Below are positions 17,945-26,820 of a stretch of DNA of 64,000 nt, in pieces. The stretch covers positions 3,638,501 through 3,702,500 of the forward strand of contig NZ_CP046703.1 in the NCBI RefSeq assembly GCF_009873495.1, read 5' to 3'. The notes beneath the pieces are model-generated. The model saw only the letters and a list, made by a program, of their open reading frames with translations, ran no database searches and was not told the DNA's origin. How positions within the stretch are numbered: position 1 is the stretch's first letter; each line of letters opens with the position of its first letter. The stretch comes from Nostoc sp. ATCC 53789. Its GTDB lineage: Bacteria > Cyanobacteriota > Cyanobacteriia > Cyanobacteriales > Nostocaceae. The translations under genes and the position numbers were made by a program.

Positions 17945-18693
17945 TAAAATGGGAATAAAAGTTTTTGGAACAAGTTTAATGAGCTAGGAATTCCGATTAT
18001 AGATGGCAAGTTTTTGCTTTCATAATATGTTCCATGTAACTTATCCCAAATTTTCAGATTAGCCCCGTAGTTATAATTTTGGAATTCGCGGCAATGATGC
18101 CAAGCATGATCCTGTGGTAAGATTAACCAAGAAGATAAAAGTTGATGAAACCAGCTATTTTCAGTAATTATCAAACTGCTATGTCGCCATAAATCTAAGG
18201 CAGAAGTTAGACTTATTCCAAGTAAATAACCTGTAGGATCGGTTAACAGATACAAAAACAAAGTGTGTATCCATAAATAAATAATTAACAAACTTGTCCA
18301 AAGTGTATTGCGAGAAGTTCCTAATACATCCATCTGAGTAACAGTATGATGGACTTGATGAACCTTCCACAACAATTTAGTATGTAATAAACGATGATTC
18401 CAATAATATAAATAATCAACTACAACAAAACTGATAAGAAAAGCCGCAACTACTGATACTTTTAAATATCCTTGTTGAGTGGGTAGTAAATATTGATAAA
18501 TCCAATAAACTAAAGTAGCTTGTAGTAAGGGAATCAAAATTCCTTGAATCGTTAATCCTGTACCATCTAGCAACCAATCTTCACGACTTTTAGCTTGAAG
18601 TTGAGTTCGTCCAACCTGATTGATAATAGTCCAACCAACTAATCCGATAAAAGAACCAAAAATTAGTAGTTGTGAAAAGTTTTGTATTTCCAC
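17944..18693 (-). CDS. fatty acid hydroxylase / sterol desaturase superfamily protein
   Basis: A 249-residue membrane protein with four to five hydrophobic segments and the three histidine boxes of membrane diiron oxygenases: HRLLH and HQVHH (in WNHRLLHTKLLWKVHQVHHT), and HAWHH near the C-terminus (PQDHAWHHCREF). Family members hydroxylate or desaturate lipids such as fatty acids, carotenoids, sterols and ether lipids. It is first in the coupled operon with the LbH acyltransferase and GH3 synthetase, consistent with hydroxylation followed by acyl transfer. The upstream side carries a MITE-like repeat. Confidence 0.92.
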   Translation of the reverse strand: MEIQNFSQLLIFGSFIGLVGWTIINQVGRTQLQAKSREDWLLDGTGLTIQGILIPLLQATLVYWIYQYLLPTQQGYLKVSVVAAFLISFVVVDYLYYWNHRLLHTKLLWKVHQVHHTVTQMDVLGTSRNTLWTSLLIIYLWIHTLFLYLLTDPTGYLLGISLTSALDLWRHSSLIITENSWFHQLLSSWLILPQDHAWHHCREFQNYNYGANLKIWDKLHGTYYESKNLPSIIGIPSSLNLFQKLLFPF

Positions 18694-18737
18694 TTTTGAT
18701 TGCTCACGGTGATTTGGATTAATTACGAATTATTCTT

Positions 18738-18903
18738 AGAGGATGTTTAAAAAGTCCTTTTCTTAGTAGAAAAATGTTTTAGATCCCCCTAAATCCCCCT
18801 TAAAAAGGGGGACTTTGATTCCAGTTCCCCCCTTTTTTAAGGGGGGTTAGGGGGGATCAACAAATGCCTAAAATCACAGCTAAATACTTTTCAAACAACC
18901 TCT
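18738..18903. mobile_element. 166-bp MITE-like element
   Basis: The terminal inverted repeats are AGAGGATGTTTAAAAAGT at 18738-18755 and, on the opposite strand, AGAGGTTGTTTGAAAAGT at 18886-18903 (16 of 18 matching). Inside are two nested inverted arms of C/G runs (ATCCCCCTAAATCCCCCTT and its partner AAGGGGGGTTAGGGGGGAT) that can form a strong hairpin. There is no ORF. It reaches the stop codon of the Rieske gene and separates it from the hydroxylase operon. The TIR type suggests mobilisation by an IS transposase elsewhere in the genome. Confidence 0.75.
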
Positions 18904-19925
18904 TAAACCCAAAATGTAACTTTTACTGATTGATTTGGCAATAAACGCGGATCTTCTCCACGAGATATAGCCGCTATAATTGACTCTACAAATATATGAA
19001 TTGTGTCCGCAGGCGTATTATAAAATTGTGTCCCGTATTTAGCAATCGCTTCCCCCTGAATACCCAAAATTTCCACATCTTGGCGGATAATGTGTTGAGC
19101 AGTCCACCGCACAAAGGGACGTGCTAATTTATTCCAAATACCATAGTTATAAGTGACATCGGTGTAAACCAGAGTTGAATTATCGGTTTCTGGAATAGAT
19201 TGACTGGTAATGAACAAATGCCGATTATGTGCCATATTATACTCCACAGAGGTAATATTTGGCATATAAAAGCGATCGCTATGTTTAATCTCTGCACCCT
19301 GCAAATTCAGAAAACGGCTGTACCATCCCAAATTACTGTTTTCGTTGCGATACTCCACCAAAACCGAACCATTCCACCGTTCAACAGTCATCTCTAACTT
19401 TTCTTGGCGGGAAGTACGGAAAACACCAGGATGAACAAAAGCCGTATGGGGAATATCAATAAAGTTCTCTGCACAATTAATAACATTATTAGCAAAACGG
19501 TTAATTACCCGTACCGTCTCCCATCCTGTTTGTCCGTAGTGAGGCATAGAAAAGGGTTCAAAATCAACCTTTGGGGTATCGGCTAACCGCACATAAACAT
19601 AGCCATCCTGTTCTTTGGTAGCGTAACCCTTGGCTCGACGCTGTGGGGAAGGTTTAAAATCATCTCCTTCAGCTGGAACAGCGATAACGTTCCCAACCCC
19701 GTCGTATACCCAACCATGATAGGGACACTGTAAAGCACCGTTACAGATTTTACCTGATGATAGACGGCTATTGCGGTGTAAACAGCGATCGCGCAAAGCT
19801 ACGGGTTGTCCATCTTCACCGCGAAATATCGCTAACCATTCTCCTAAAACGGTGCGTGATAATACTTGGTTAGGTTGTAACTGTTCGCTGAGTGCGACAA
19901 TATACCAGAAATCTGCAAATTGCAT
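18903..19925 (-). CDS. Rieske non-heme iron oxygenase (copy 1)
   Basis: A 340-residue ring-hydroxylating oxygenase alpha-type protein. Rieske [2Fe-2S] ligands are Cys48-x-His50 and Cys67-x-x-His70 (DRCLH, CPYHGW). The mononuclear iron site is in NCAENFIDIPHTAFVHP, giving Asp and two His. It resembles vanillate demethylase/phenylpropionate dioxygenase-type monooxygenases of about 340 residues. A plant-type ferredoxin gene lies 189 bases upstream on the same strand and is a plausible electron donor. Substrate unknown. The stop codon touches the MITE at 18903. Confidence 0.93.
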   Translation of the reverse strand: MQFADFWYIVALSEQLQPNQVLSRTVLGEWLAIFRGEDGQPVALRDRCLHRNSRLSSGKICNGALQCPYHGWVYDGVGNVIAVPAEGDDFKPSPQRRAKGYATKEQDGYVYVRLADTPKVDFEPFSMPHYGQTGWETVRVINRFANNVINCAENFIDIPHTAFVHPGVFRTSRQEKLEMTVERWNGSVLVEYRNENSNLGWYSRFLNLQGAEIKHSDRFYMPNITSVEYNMAHNRHLFITSQSIPETDNSTLVYTDVTYNYGIWNKLARPFVRWTAQHIIRQDVEILGIQGEAIAKYGTQFYNTPADTIHIFVESIIAAISRGEDPRLLPNQSVKVTFWV

Positions 19926-20114
19926 GGTGGGTGGGAGCGATCGTATTTAAATTATGGCAATGTCTTGAGTAGAACTGCATTGCTGTATCTATATCAAGTG
20001 AAAATGTTGAAGTAGATTATGTTAACTATCTGACTGAAAAATATCAATAATGCGAATTTTTGCGAGTCCCTATCACGAATCCATACTTGATATTTTAGTT
20101 TTTTTAATTACCAT

Positions 20115-20399
20115 CTAAACCTTACGAAATTGAACATTACCTGTAAGCTCAAGCTGACAAGCTAACCGAATATTCGGAATATTAGCTGCTAACGTCTCCA
20201 ACATTTCCTGTTCATCAGGTTGAGCAGGAGGAATATCACCAATAACCTCAATCAGACAAGTGCCACAAATACCAGTCCGACAACCAAAGAAAATAGGTGA
20301 ATTCTGAATCGTGAGATGTTCGGATAAATTTTTATGGGGTTGCAGAGTCAGGGGAAGGTAATCAGTTCCAGGAAAAGATATCTTACAAAAGTCAGACAT
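20115..20399 (-). CDS. [2Fe-2S] ferredoxin
   Basis: A 94-residue plant-type ferredoxin domain with cluster ligands Cys40, Cys45, Cys48 (CRTGICGTC) and Cys81 (RLACQLEL). The CxxxxCxxC...C spacing is canonical. The surface pattern (DIPPAQPDEQEML) is more like ferredoxins serving oxygenases than photosynthetic PetF. It lies between a Rieske oxygenase downstream and the ATPase/TOPRIM pair upstream. The likely role is electron delivery to one or more Rieske or diiron oxygenases of this cluster. Confidence 0.93.
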   Translation of the reverse strand: MSDFCKISFPGTDYLPLTLQPHKNLSEHLTIQNSPIFFGCRTGICGTCLIEVIGDIPPAQPDEQEMLETLAANIPNIRLACQLELTGNVQFRKV

Positions 20400-20544
20400 A
20401 TATTTATTGCAAAGTATTCACTGAGAGTATTTTTAGTAATTGTGTAACGGTCAAGTTTAAATGTGACAGATTCCCTTTAGATCACTACTGATATTTGGGT
20501 TTTGTCGGTTGCAGCGCAAAGTGAGCATCTACCATTCACCAAAA

Positions 20545-21036
20545 TTACTTCAAATTAAACAGGAATGGTTTGACAGATGAAATCATACGCTCTAACTCAG
20601 TCTTATTGTGTATGAGAAGATCGTGTCCCCATAATTCATTCGTGTCATCGGAGCAATCTTTTGCAAGAGCTTCTCCGATTTTTTCAAAACTCTTTTTAAT
20701 ATCTCTCCTTAACCTCTCTGGTTCAGATAACACCCCAATAACAAATACTCTATTTTTTACATCATCTGGAATCCGACCCTTTACATAACTCAATCTCTCT
20801 TTATCCTCATCAAAATCAATCAGCAAAGCAACCATTGTGTCTGGATATTGTCGCATTATAGAGGCATAATCATTCGTGAATTTCTCCAAAACATTTTTCC
20901 AACCACCAGCCTCCGGTAGAACTTGAATAGCGCGGCTATTGAGGTTTAAATTAAGAATAAATCCGTTTGCAATCTGACGATTAGCATCATCTTCAGGCAA
21001 TACAAGAATGTGTGGTCTATGCTTATTTATACTCAT
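20545..21036 (-). CDS. TOPRIM-like partner of an ABC/OLD-type ATPase
   Basis: A 163-residue protein. A beta strand leads into LVLPEDDANRQIANGF (Glu in the position of the TOPRIM catalytic acid), and after about 55 residues comes ALLIDFDED, a DxD motif. This E...DxD order is the TOPRIM nuclease/primase signature. It overlaps the ATPase gene by four bases (ATGA), so the two are co-translated. Small TOPRIM-like proteins coupled to ABC-type ATPases recur in anti-phage modules (OLD, PARIS, Gabija-like logic). No family name is certain; the DUF4276/TOPRIM superfamily is the closest I can suggest. Confidence 0.6.
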   Translation of the reverse strand: MSINKHRPHILVLPEDDANRQIANGFILNLNLNSRAIQVLPEAGGWKNVLEKFTNDYASIMRQYPDTMVALLIDFDEDKERLSYVKGRIPDDVKNRVFVIGVLSEPERLRRDIKKSFEKIGEALAKDCSDDTNELWGHDLLIHNKTELERMISSVKPFLFNLK

Positions 21037-22142
21037 AGTTCTATATCACCACGAATCAAGGCATCTACAAGATCACCTTGAAAAGACAGATCACTGAGCA
21101 ATCTGATTAAAGTTGGCTCTAAGTGGCTTTTCCGATCAAGTACAAAGGTATTTTCATTTGAAAATTTTCGGATTGCTTCAGGATTATGAGATGTCACCAA
21201 AATTTGACCAACATTCTTAAATGAGCGTCGTAGTGATGTTAGAAAATGTCCAACTTCTGATATTGCGAGATAGTTGTCAGGCTCATCCCAGAAGCAGAAA
21301 AGAGGGCCGTATGATTCGTTGGCAGCTAAGACAACAGAGCAAAGAAAAAAGCATTTTTCTCCGTCAGATAAGGCTTCAAAGTCAACACTCAGATTCGCAT
21401 TATTTTCTTGAAACCGAACAATCATGCTTTTGGAGTCTTTGCCGATTAGTTCATTCAGAAAATCCTTAATATCAGGCATAACTTCACGGAGATATTGGAC
21501 AACCTCTGTGTACGCAGCAGGATATCGACTCAATAATCCAGAAAACCACTCTCCAAAGTTTGAACCATCCCGTTTTGGCTCCAAAGTGTCGCCGTTGGAG
21601 TCTCCTGTCATCAAGCTTGGGATGGGGGCTAAAATAATCATGTGAGCAAGCCAAGTCTTGAACATACGGAGTGGATCAGTTTCTGATTGCTCCTGAATTA
21701 CTGGAAGGGCGACAAGATGCCAATCAACCAAAAACTGAGCCTCATAATTTTGTGAACTGTTGTGAAGAGTGACTTTGGCTTCTTTTCGAGAGTATATTGG
21801 ATCTCCTGAAACTAGCAGCTGCTCTTCAAAAACTCGAAGTTCTTTAAATCTTTCTGGCAACTCTAAAGCAAGCGCATATTTGTATAATTTACTTTCAATT
21901 AATACTTCTATTTCAAACCTGATCGGAACATCAGACCTTCCACGAGCGAAATCCTTTGACTGGACAAGTTGACCAACTCTATTTATGCCTCGACCAATCT
22001 TCTGAAGTACCTCTAATGCAGCAGCAGTAGTTGATTTACCTGAACCGTTTTTTCCAATCAAGAGAGCAGATGGCATCCCCTTTATGGGCAGTTCAAAGTT
22101 TTCTAGGCATCTGAAGTTGTGTATATATAGTCTTTGGAGCAT
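21033..22142 (-). CDS. AAA/ABC-type ATPase of an OLD/PARIS-like two-gene module
   Basis: A 369-residue ATPase. Walker A is at 30-37 (GKNGSGKS), after the RecF/SMC-like opening LYIHNFRCLENFELP. A signature-like SDGEKCFFLC lies near residue 260, Walker B in LFCFWDEPDN, and a switch His in ILVTSHNPEA. There is no long coiled coil. This build is typical of ATPases partnered with nucleases in OLD-like, PARIS and Septu defence. It is directly coupled to the TOPRIM-like gene. The pair is not metabolic and seems inserted in the oxygenase cluster. Defence is inferred from architecture, not shown. Confidence 0.85.
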   Translation of the reverse strand: MLQRLYIHNFRCLENFELPIKGMPSALLIGKNGSGKSTTAAALEVLQKIGRGINRVGQLVQSKDFARGRSDVPIRFEIEVLIESKLYKYALALELPERFKELRVFEEQLLVSGDPIYSRKEAKVTLHNSSQNYEAQFLVDWHLVALPVIQEQSETDPLRMFKTWLAHMIILAPIPSLMTGDSNGDTLEPKRDGSNFGEWFSGLLSRYPAAYTEVVQYLREVMPDIKDFLNELIGKDSKSMIVRFQENNANLSVDFEALSDGEKCFFLCSVVLAANESYGPLFCFWDEPDNYLAISEVGHFLTSLRRSFKNVGQILVTSHNPEAIRKFSNENTFVLDRKSHLEPTLIRLLSDLSFQGDLVDALIRGDIEL

Positions 22143-22505
22143 AGGAAAACGATTCTGAGGAGTGGAAAGTGAAAGAACTTTTTGATCTGCCTAAGTAGTG
22201 AATAAGCATTGCCAGAAAAATCCTGAAAATTCAGGTGCTTTGCTGATCTACAGAGGGATTAGCTACATATTAGATTACATTTACTTTCATCACAAACGCT
22301 ATCCTCGATAAATGGGAAGTGATAGAAGAGCGATAAGTAGGTAGGGGTGAATATTTATCGTTAGGATAAAGCAGTAGGCAGAAGGAAAAAAGGTTTGAGC
22401 CTAATTACTTGTATATCGTTATACACCAACTATTCTCTTTACCAAATAGTATAAGTTGTTATACTTTTAATTTAGACAAACTGAATTTTCCTTATTTTTA
22501 AAAGT
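22143..22505. other. 363-base gap, no gene seen
   Basis: AT-rich DNA between the ATPase gene and the AurF-like gene. There are no persuasive ORFs. A short run of ATACTTTTAATTT-type sequence near 22450-22470 could be promoter-like, but nothing is specific enough to call. Confidence 0.4.
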
Positions 22506-23687
22506 CTATTCATGTTGTGCAGCAAATCCCTGTAAATTATCAGTATAATGCTGTTCAAAACCTTTAAAAGCCATTTGTTGAGTTGCTAAATATCGAGAAA
22601 TTGAATTAGTCGCCATCAGCGACATATCCCGATTACGTTGCCAAAGATAATCGAGCTTTTCAATATACACCTGATAAGATTTCATTGCCTCTTGATGAGT
22701 TGAAAAACTGCGCTGCAATCCTTCTGATTCTTCTGTAAAGCAACGCCGCATCATTTCTTTAGCATCCCTGTCACTCATCTCAAAAATGGGCGATCGCAGC
22801 ACCCGATAAATCTTGCCATACAGCGCCGGATCGTACCAAAAAATCCCGTTAATCGCAGCTGAAAAATGAAAATGATCGTGCTGACATCCCAGCAATCCTA
22901 AATTAGCAACCAGTCGCTCAAAACCAGTTGGTGGCTTAAGGCAAGTGATAACATCGTGAGATATAATTGTTGAACTATTGAAATGAAAACTTTCATCCAT
23001 GAAGTGATAATAGGAGACTTTAGCAGGAATGGGAGCAGCTTCAGGATGGAGATGTTTTTGATAATAATTGCTGAGTTTATGCTGTACTAACTTGCCGTTT
23101 AGCGTCCGCACTCCCCGAACTGTGAAGTACTGACAAGCCAAAAAAGTATTATTCGCAGAAATCAGCCCAAAGTATTGAAGTTGAATTTTTTTCCACCAAG
23201 TTTTTAGGGCATTGGTGTCAGCATAAACCATCGTTTCTGTAAAGGGGCCGCGCATGGGGTAGGTAAAGATAAGTTCCCCAAACAACGCCTGTTCAACCTG
23301 TTTGGCAATTGTGCGGAAGGCATTAATGTGCGATCGCTCTTGGGCGGATTCCAAGTCTAATGTATCGCAGATTAAGCGAAAATCTTCTTGGGCGTAAAGT
23401 CCGGCTGCACTGGTTTGATTGAAAAAGATAGTTGCAATTTCCGCAGAAACAATTTGTGAGTAGTAAGCTACCCAGTAAAGTTGGTTCAAAATTATACGCT
23501 GATGTTCGCTGGACTGTTCCCATAAAGGTGTACCATATAGCAGAGAAAATTCCTCTGGGTTCCAATACTCGTTTTGACAATCTTCGTAACGAAAATTGGT
23601 GACAGCTTCATCCATTAAAGCAGTATGATCTTGCTGTTTGTTGCGGGTGTGGTTAATTTGTAATTTGCGATGAATAGTTTTTTCCAT
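22506..23687 (-). CDS. AurF-like diiron oxygenase
   Basis: A 393-residue helical protein. Putative diiron ligands are Glu83, Glu117-x-x-His120 (in ESAQERSHI) and the triad His228-x3-Glu232-x2-His235 (HFMDESFH). The H-x3-E-x2-H pattern and the 34-residue spacing from Glu83 to Glu117 match the p-aminobenzoate N-oxygenase AurF family, which oxidises aryl amines or other amines. One expected Glu between the halves is not obvious by eye. It sits 39 bases from the ferritin-like gene on the same strand. Substrate unknown; N- or C-oxygenation is possible. Confidence 0.75.
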   Translation of the reverse strand: MEKTIHRKLQINHTRNKQQDHTALMDEAVTNFRYEDCQNEYWNPEEFSLLYGTPLWEQSSEHQRIILNQLYWVAYYSQIVSAEIATIFFNQTSAAGLYAQEDFRLICDTLDLESAQERSHINAFRTIAKQVEQALFGELIFTYPMRGPFTETMVYADTNALKTWWKKIQLQYFGLISANNTFLACQYFTVRGVRTLNGKLVQHKLSNYYQKHLHPEAAPIPAKVSYYHFMDESFHFNSSTIISHDVITCLKPPTGFERLVANLGLLGCQHDHFHFSAAINGIFWYDPALYGKIYRVLRSPIFEMSDRDAKEMMRRCFTEESEGLQRSFSTHQEAMKSYQVYIEKLDYLWQRNRDMSLMATNSISRYLATQQMAFKGFEQHYTDNLQGFAAQHE

Positions 23688-23726
23688 ATCCGTTTTTATT
23701 TAACGCAGAGATAAGATTGAGATTTA

Positions 23727-24632
23727 TTACACACATTGATGGGCGGGGAGTGGTTCAAAGGCTCCGCGTTCTTCCAAATTTTGCAGGATAGACTGGGCTG
23801 ATGTTCCCCCCATGAGCGATCGCAATATTTGTAATCGCGTTCTACTGTGGGTTTCTGTATCTAGTTCTTCTAAAATTTGGATTTTTTGCGATCGCGTCAG
23901 ATGTCCTTTCACTTGTTCGATTGCTGCGAGTAAGCTTTGTGGCCCCACCTGTACCATAAATAAAAACTGTGCCAATACATCGATAATTGTTGTTTGACTC
24001 AATGCTGAAACAGTAATTTGATTAAACAAGGTGCTTCCCGTAGCATGATGGCGGGATTCAGATTGTAAAAAACTGGAAAAAAGTTCTGCTAAAACTGGAT
24101 AGCGGCATTCCTTCGCTAAACGTCGATAATGGCTTAAACCCCATCCTTCTAAAACGATTTGCAGCACAAACAACAAAACTGTTTTATCCGCACTTTCAAC
24201 CACTTCTGATAGTAAGCGCAAAAACGGATCGTCCGTATTAGTTACTTCCATTGCTGGTAAAAAAAGGCTAATTTGATGAAGGTGGGTAGCTTCATCAGCC
24301 GTAAACAATCCATAAAGCATTCGTTCTTCAACTGTTTCTGCTAACAGTACCATTTTTGCCATGTAACCAACACCTGCTTTCTCAATAAAATATGATTCTT
24401 CTAACAGGCTGCGGTTGGCAATTTCTAGAATAGTAGATTGTTCATTAATATTAGATTGTTGAAAAATTTTTACTTGATGTAAATTGAAAAATTCCGCATC
24501 CCAATAATTTAATTGCGGGTAATTAGCATAATTATTATGATTGGGTAATGCTGCCGTCAATATCCGTCGCAAACGGTTATCAGAATCTATGTGTGGTAGA
24601 TCAAAACCGACAATGTTATATTTTAAATCCAT
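23727..24632 (-). CDS. ferritin-like diiron protein
   Basis: A 301-residue four-helix-bundle protein with two symmetrical ligand sets: Glu84 ... Glu114-x-x-His117 (ADEATHLH) and Glu162 ... Glu192-x-x-His195 (SESRHH). The 30-residue spacing within each half is the classic soluble diiron oxygenase/ferritin pattern. The loop after the second set contains further His. It is 39 bases upstream of the AurF-like gene and probably co-transcribed. It might be an oxidase, an oxygenase or an iron-dependent partner. I do not recognise the exact subfamily. Confidence 0.75.
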   Translation of the reverse strand: MDLKYNIVGFDLPHIDSDNRLRRILTAALPNHNNYANYPQLNYWDAEFFNLHQVKIFQQSNINEQSTILEIANRSLLEESYFIEKAGVGYMAKMVLLAETVEERMLYGLFTADEATHLHQISLFLPAMEVTNTDDPFLRLLSEVVESADKTVLLFVLQIVLEGWGLSHYRRLAKECRYPVLAELFSSFLQSESRHHATGSTLFNQITVSALSQTTIIDVLAQFLFMVQVGPQSLLAAIEQVKGHLTRSQKIQILEELDTETHSRTRLQILRSLMGGTSAQSILQNLEERGAFEPLPAHQCV

Positions 24633-24710
24633 TTTTACTGTTCAATTAAAGTGAATTCAGGGTCATACTAATTATCCGTAAGTTTGCACTTAATAATTAC
24701 TCCTTCTCTC

Positions 24711-24743
24711 TCTTGGCGTACTTGGCGCACTTGGCGGTTCGTT
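24711..24743. repeat. copy of the GxxExxY-flanking repeat
   Basis: 33 bases starting TCTTGGCGTACTTGGCGC align with 8001-8033 at 26 of 33 positions and share the terminal GCGGTTCGTT. No GxxExxY gene is present here, so this is a solo copy between two oxygenase genes. Confidence 0.75.
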
Positions 24744-24761
24744 TAATAATTAACTGTATCT

Positions 24762-25814
24762 TCATAGCGAATTAGTATTAAGTATTGATAGGGTTTCAAT
24801 ATCTGGATAATTAACAGTTTCCCACTTTCCCCAGCTTAAAGCTTTTTGTTGATTAACGTGCTGAATAAATTCCAGAATAGATTGATCTGCTTTAGTAGGA
24901 GTCTTTAAATCAAACTGAATTGTTTGAAATACCTGTGTATCCCCTTTAGCAAAGTAATTACCAACCTGCTGAGTTAACCATAACAAACCACGATTTAAAA
25001 CCCATCCCCAAAATCCCGGACGCTTGGGAGTGACAAGAATTGTTTGCCCTTCAGTTTTGCCACCTTCTATCATTCGCAGTGTAAATATAATGTAGAAGTG
25101 CAGAAAATCCGGGCCTAGCGTCACAGTGCCAGTGCTGCCATACCAGTAACACATACTATAAGTAACTTCGTTGCGATATAGAGGACGAATTAGGCGAATT
25201 AACCAAGAATCGTCCCCTCCGCGTGTAGTGTTGCTGAAGACAATAGCGTTAGGGTTGAGGTTTTGAGAATCAAAAACAATTTCTAAAGGCAGATTATGTA
25301 CTGTATTGAAGTGGTGAGCATCAATCGCATTAATTAGTAAGACATTGGGATGACAGTTTTTGACAAATCGAGTCCCCAATATATAATCACAATCTGCCTG
25401 TTCTAATTCTGGTACAAAAGGCAGCGAACTTGGCTTTTCTTCTCCTACCCAAACCCAAATCATGCCGTACTTTTCTGCCGTATGCCAAGTTTTAATACAC
25501 ACAGGTAGCGGTTTTCCGAGAGAAGGAACATCTACACAAATTCCGCAACTGTCATACTTCCAATTATGAAAAAAGCAACGAATTCCATCACCTTCTACCT
25601 TACCTTCTGCCAAATGTGCGCCCATGTGTGGACAATAAGCATCTATAGCTACTACCCGATCGCTAACTCCCCGATAAATTGCCAGATTTCTACCTAGCAA
25701 AGTTATAGCTTTTACCTGGCCAAGCTTTAATTTTTTTGATGGTAATGTCCAGTACCATCCCTCTATAAATTGTGTTGGATTATTAAAGTTTAAGTCTGGG
25801 TTGGTAGATGGCAT
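24762..25814 (-). CDS. Rieske non-heme iron oxygenase (copy 2)
   Basis: 350 residues if started at the ATG at 25814. That start lies 5 bases after the upstream stop and is preferred over an upstream in-frame ATG at 25871, which overlaps the previous gene. Rieske ligands are Cys61-x-His63 and Cys80-x-x-His83 (YCPHMGAHLAEG, CFFHNW). The mononuclear iron site is in NAIDAHHFNTVHNL (Asp, His, His). The sequence resembles cholesterol-desaturase/KshA-like and PaO-like Rieske monooxygenases. It is probably co-transcribed with the GNAT-like gene. It shares more motifs with copy 3 than with copy 1. Confidence 0.93.
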   Translation of the reverse strand: MPSTNPDLNFNNPTQFIEGWYWTLPSKKLKLGQVKAITLLGRNLAIYRGVSDRVVAIDAYCPHMGAHLAEGKVEGDGIRCFFHNWKYDSCGICVDVPSLGKPLPVCIKTWHTAEKYGMIWVWVGEEKPSSLPFVPELEQADCDYILGTRFVKNCHPNVLLINAIDAHHFNTVHNLPLEIVFDSQNLNPNAIVFSNTTRGGDDSWLIRLIRPLYRNEVTYSMCYWYGSTGTVTLGPDFLHFYIIFTLRMIEGGKTEGQTILVTPKRPGFWGWVLNRGLLWLTQQVGNYFAKGDTQVFQTIQFDLKTPTKADQSILEFIQHVNQQKALSWGKWETVNYPDIETLSILNTNSL

Positions 25815-25819
25815 ACAAG

Positions 25820-26560
25820 TTAAACAAGAACACAATCTTGCACAAAATTTAATGATGATTCTGACTTCCACATTCGTTGCCCAGAACGAGTGAGATTGTC
25901 ATAATTAATTTCAGTTAAACAAACCAATTCATCACCTAACCGATAGTCAGGATTTTTTTCCTCGAAAAACTGGATATGGGGATTAGTTTGTCGTCCAGAT
26001 GGAATTTCAATCAACCCTTCCCGTAAAATTTGGGGATGCGGAAACCGGACAATACCAGTTGCTTCTTGATATAAGCTACCATAATATTCCTGTGCCAAAT
26101 TACCCATTAGATGCTTAACATCGGCAGGTGTTGTAACATCATAACGCGGGTAGAAATCTTGCCAAAAAGTGGGTAGAAAACGATAAGTGCGAAAACCAGA
26201 GCAAATTAGCAGCCAGTAAAGTTTATTTTCTGCATAATTTTGACGCAGAAAATTGATGGCAGCAATCCAACTTCGTGGTAGTGTTGTACTTGACCAAGCA
26301 CTAGGATCAACAATAGTGTCGCCGGAATACACCACACTAATTTTTTCTCCCAAAAAAGTCTTTTGGCATAACATCAAACTTGAAAATCCTTTGAGTGCGT
26401 TGGATGTTTCATCTCTCAACAACAAAACCCAGTTTTTGCGCTCTAGATCAATTTGAAACCCATCCCAGGTTATACCTTGGAAGTGATTTCGCAGCAACGC
26501 ATACATGGCGATGCGATCGCTTTGTTGCAAATTTTCAACAGGAATCAGCAAACTTTTCAT
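25820..26560 (-). CDS. GNAT-like protein of the oxygenase cluster
   Basis: A 246-residue soluble protein. Its first half (RIAMYALLRNHFQGITWDGFQIDLERKNWVLLLRD) and the following GFSSLMLCQKTF and ISVVYSGDTIVDP strands look like the acetyl-CoA-binding fold of GNAT acyltransferases, but the canonical Q/R-x-x-G-x-G/A loop is not clear. It ends 5 bases before the Rieske copy 2 start and is surely in its operon. It may acylate, or bind, an intermediate of the pathway. The name is tentative. Confidence 0.6.
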   Translation of the reverse strand: MKSLLIPVENLQQSDRIAMYALLRNHFQGITWDGFQIDLERKNWVLLLRDETSNALKGFSSLMLCQKTFLGEKISVVYSGDTIVDPSAWSSTTLPRSWIAAINFLRQNYAENKLYWLLICSGFRTYRFLPTFWQDFYPRYDVTTPADVKHLMGNLAQEYYGSLYQEATGIVRFPHPQILREGLIEIPSGRQTNPHIQFFEEKNPDYRLGDELVCLTEINYDNLTRSGQRMWKSESSLNFVQDCVLV

Positions 26561-26820
26561 TATTCGTAAATTACCTAAACTCGATTTGTATTATATTTAA
26601 TTAAAACTTTATCGACCATTATGGTAAATTTACGGTGTAATGTGACAGATTCCAGAATGGTTATTTACGCTACAATTACGTATTCAGATCTTGCACCTTC
26701 TCAATAAGGGTTGATGGAAATCGCCTACTCTACAAAATAATTAAGATGTATTTAGATTGAGAAACAAAATGCAACATTACCAAACCTTTTGTTAGGTTAC
26801 GCGATCGCGAACCCAATGTA

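Noticed and set aside
25815-25871. Longer start for Rieske copy 2
   Set aside because: It lies inside the GNAT-like gene, and the ATG at 25814 is 5 bases after that gene's stop.
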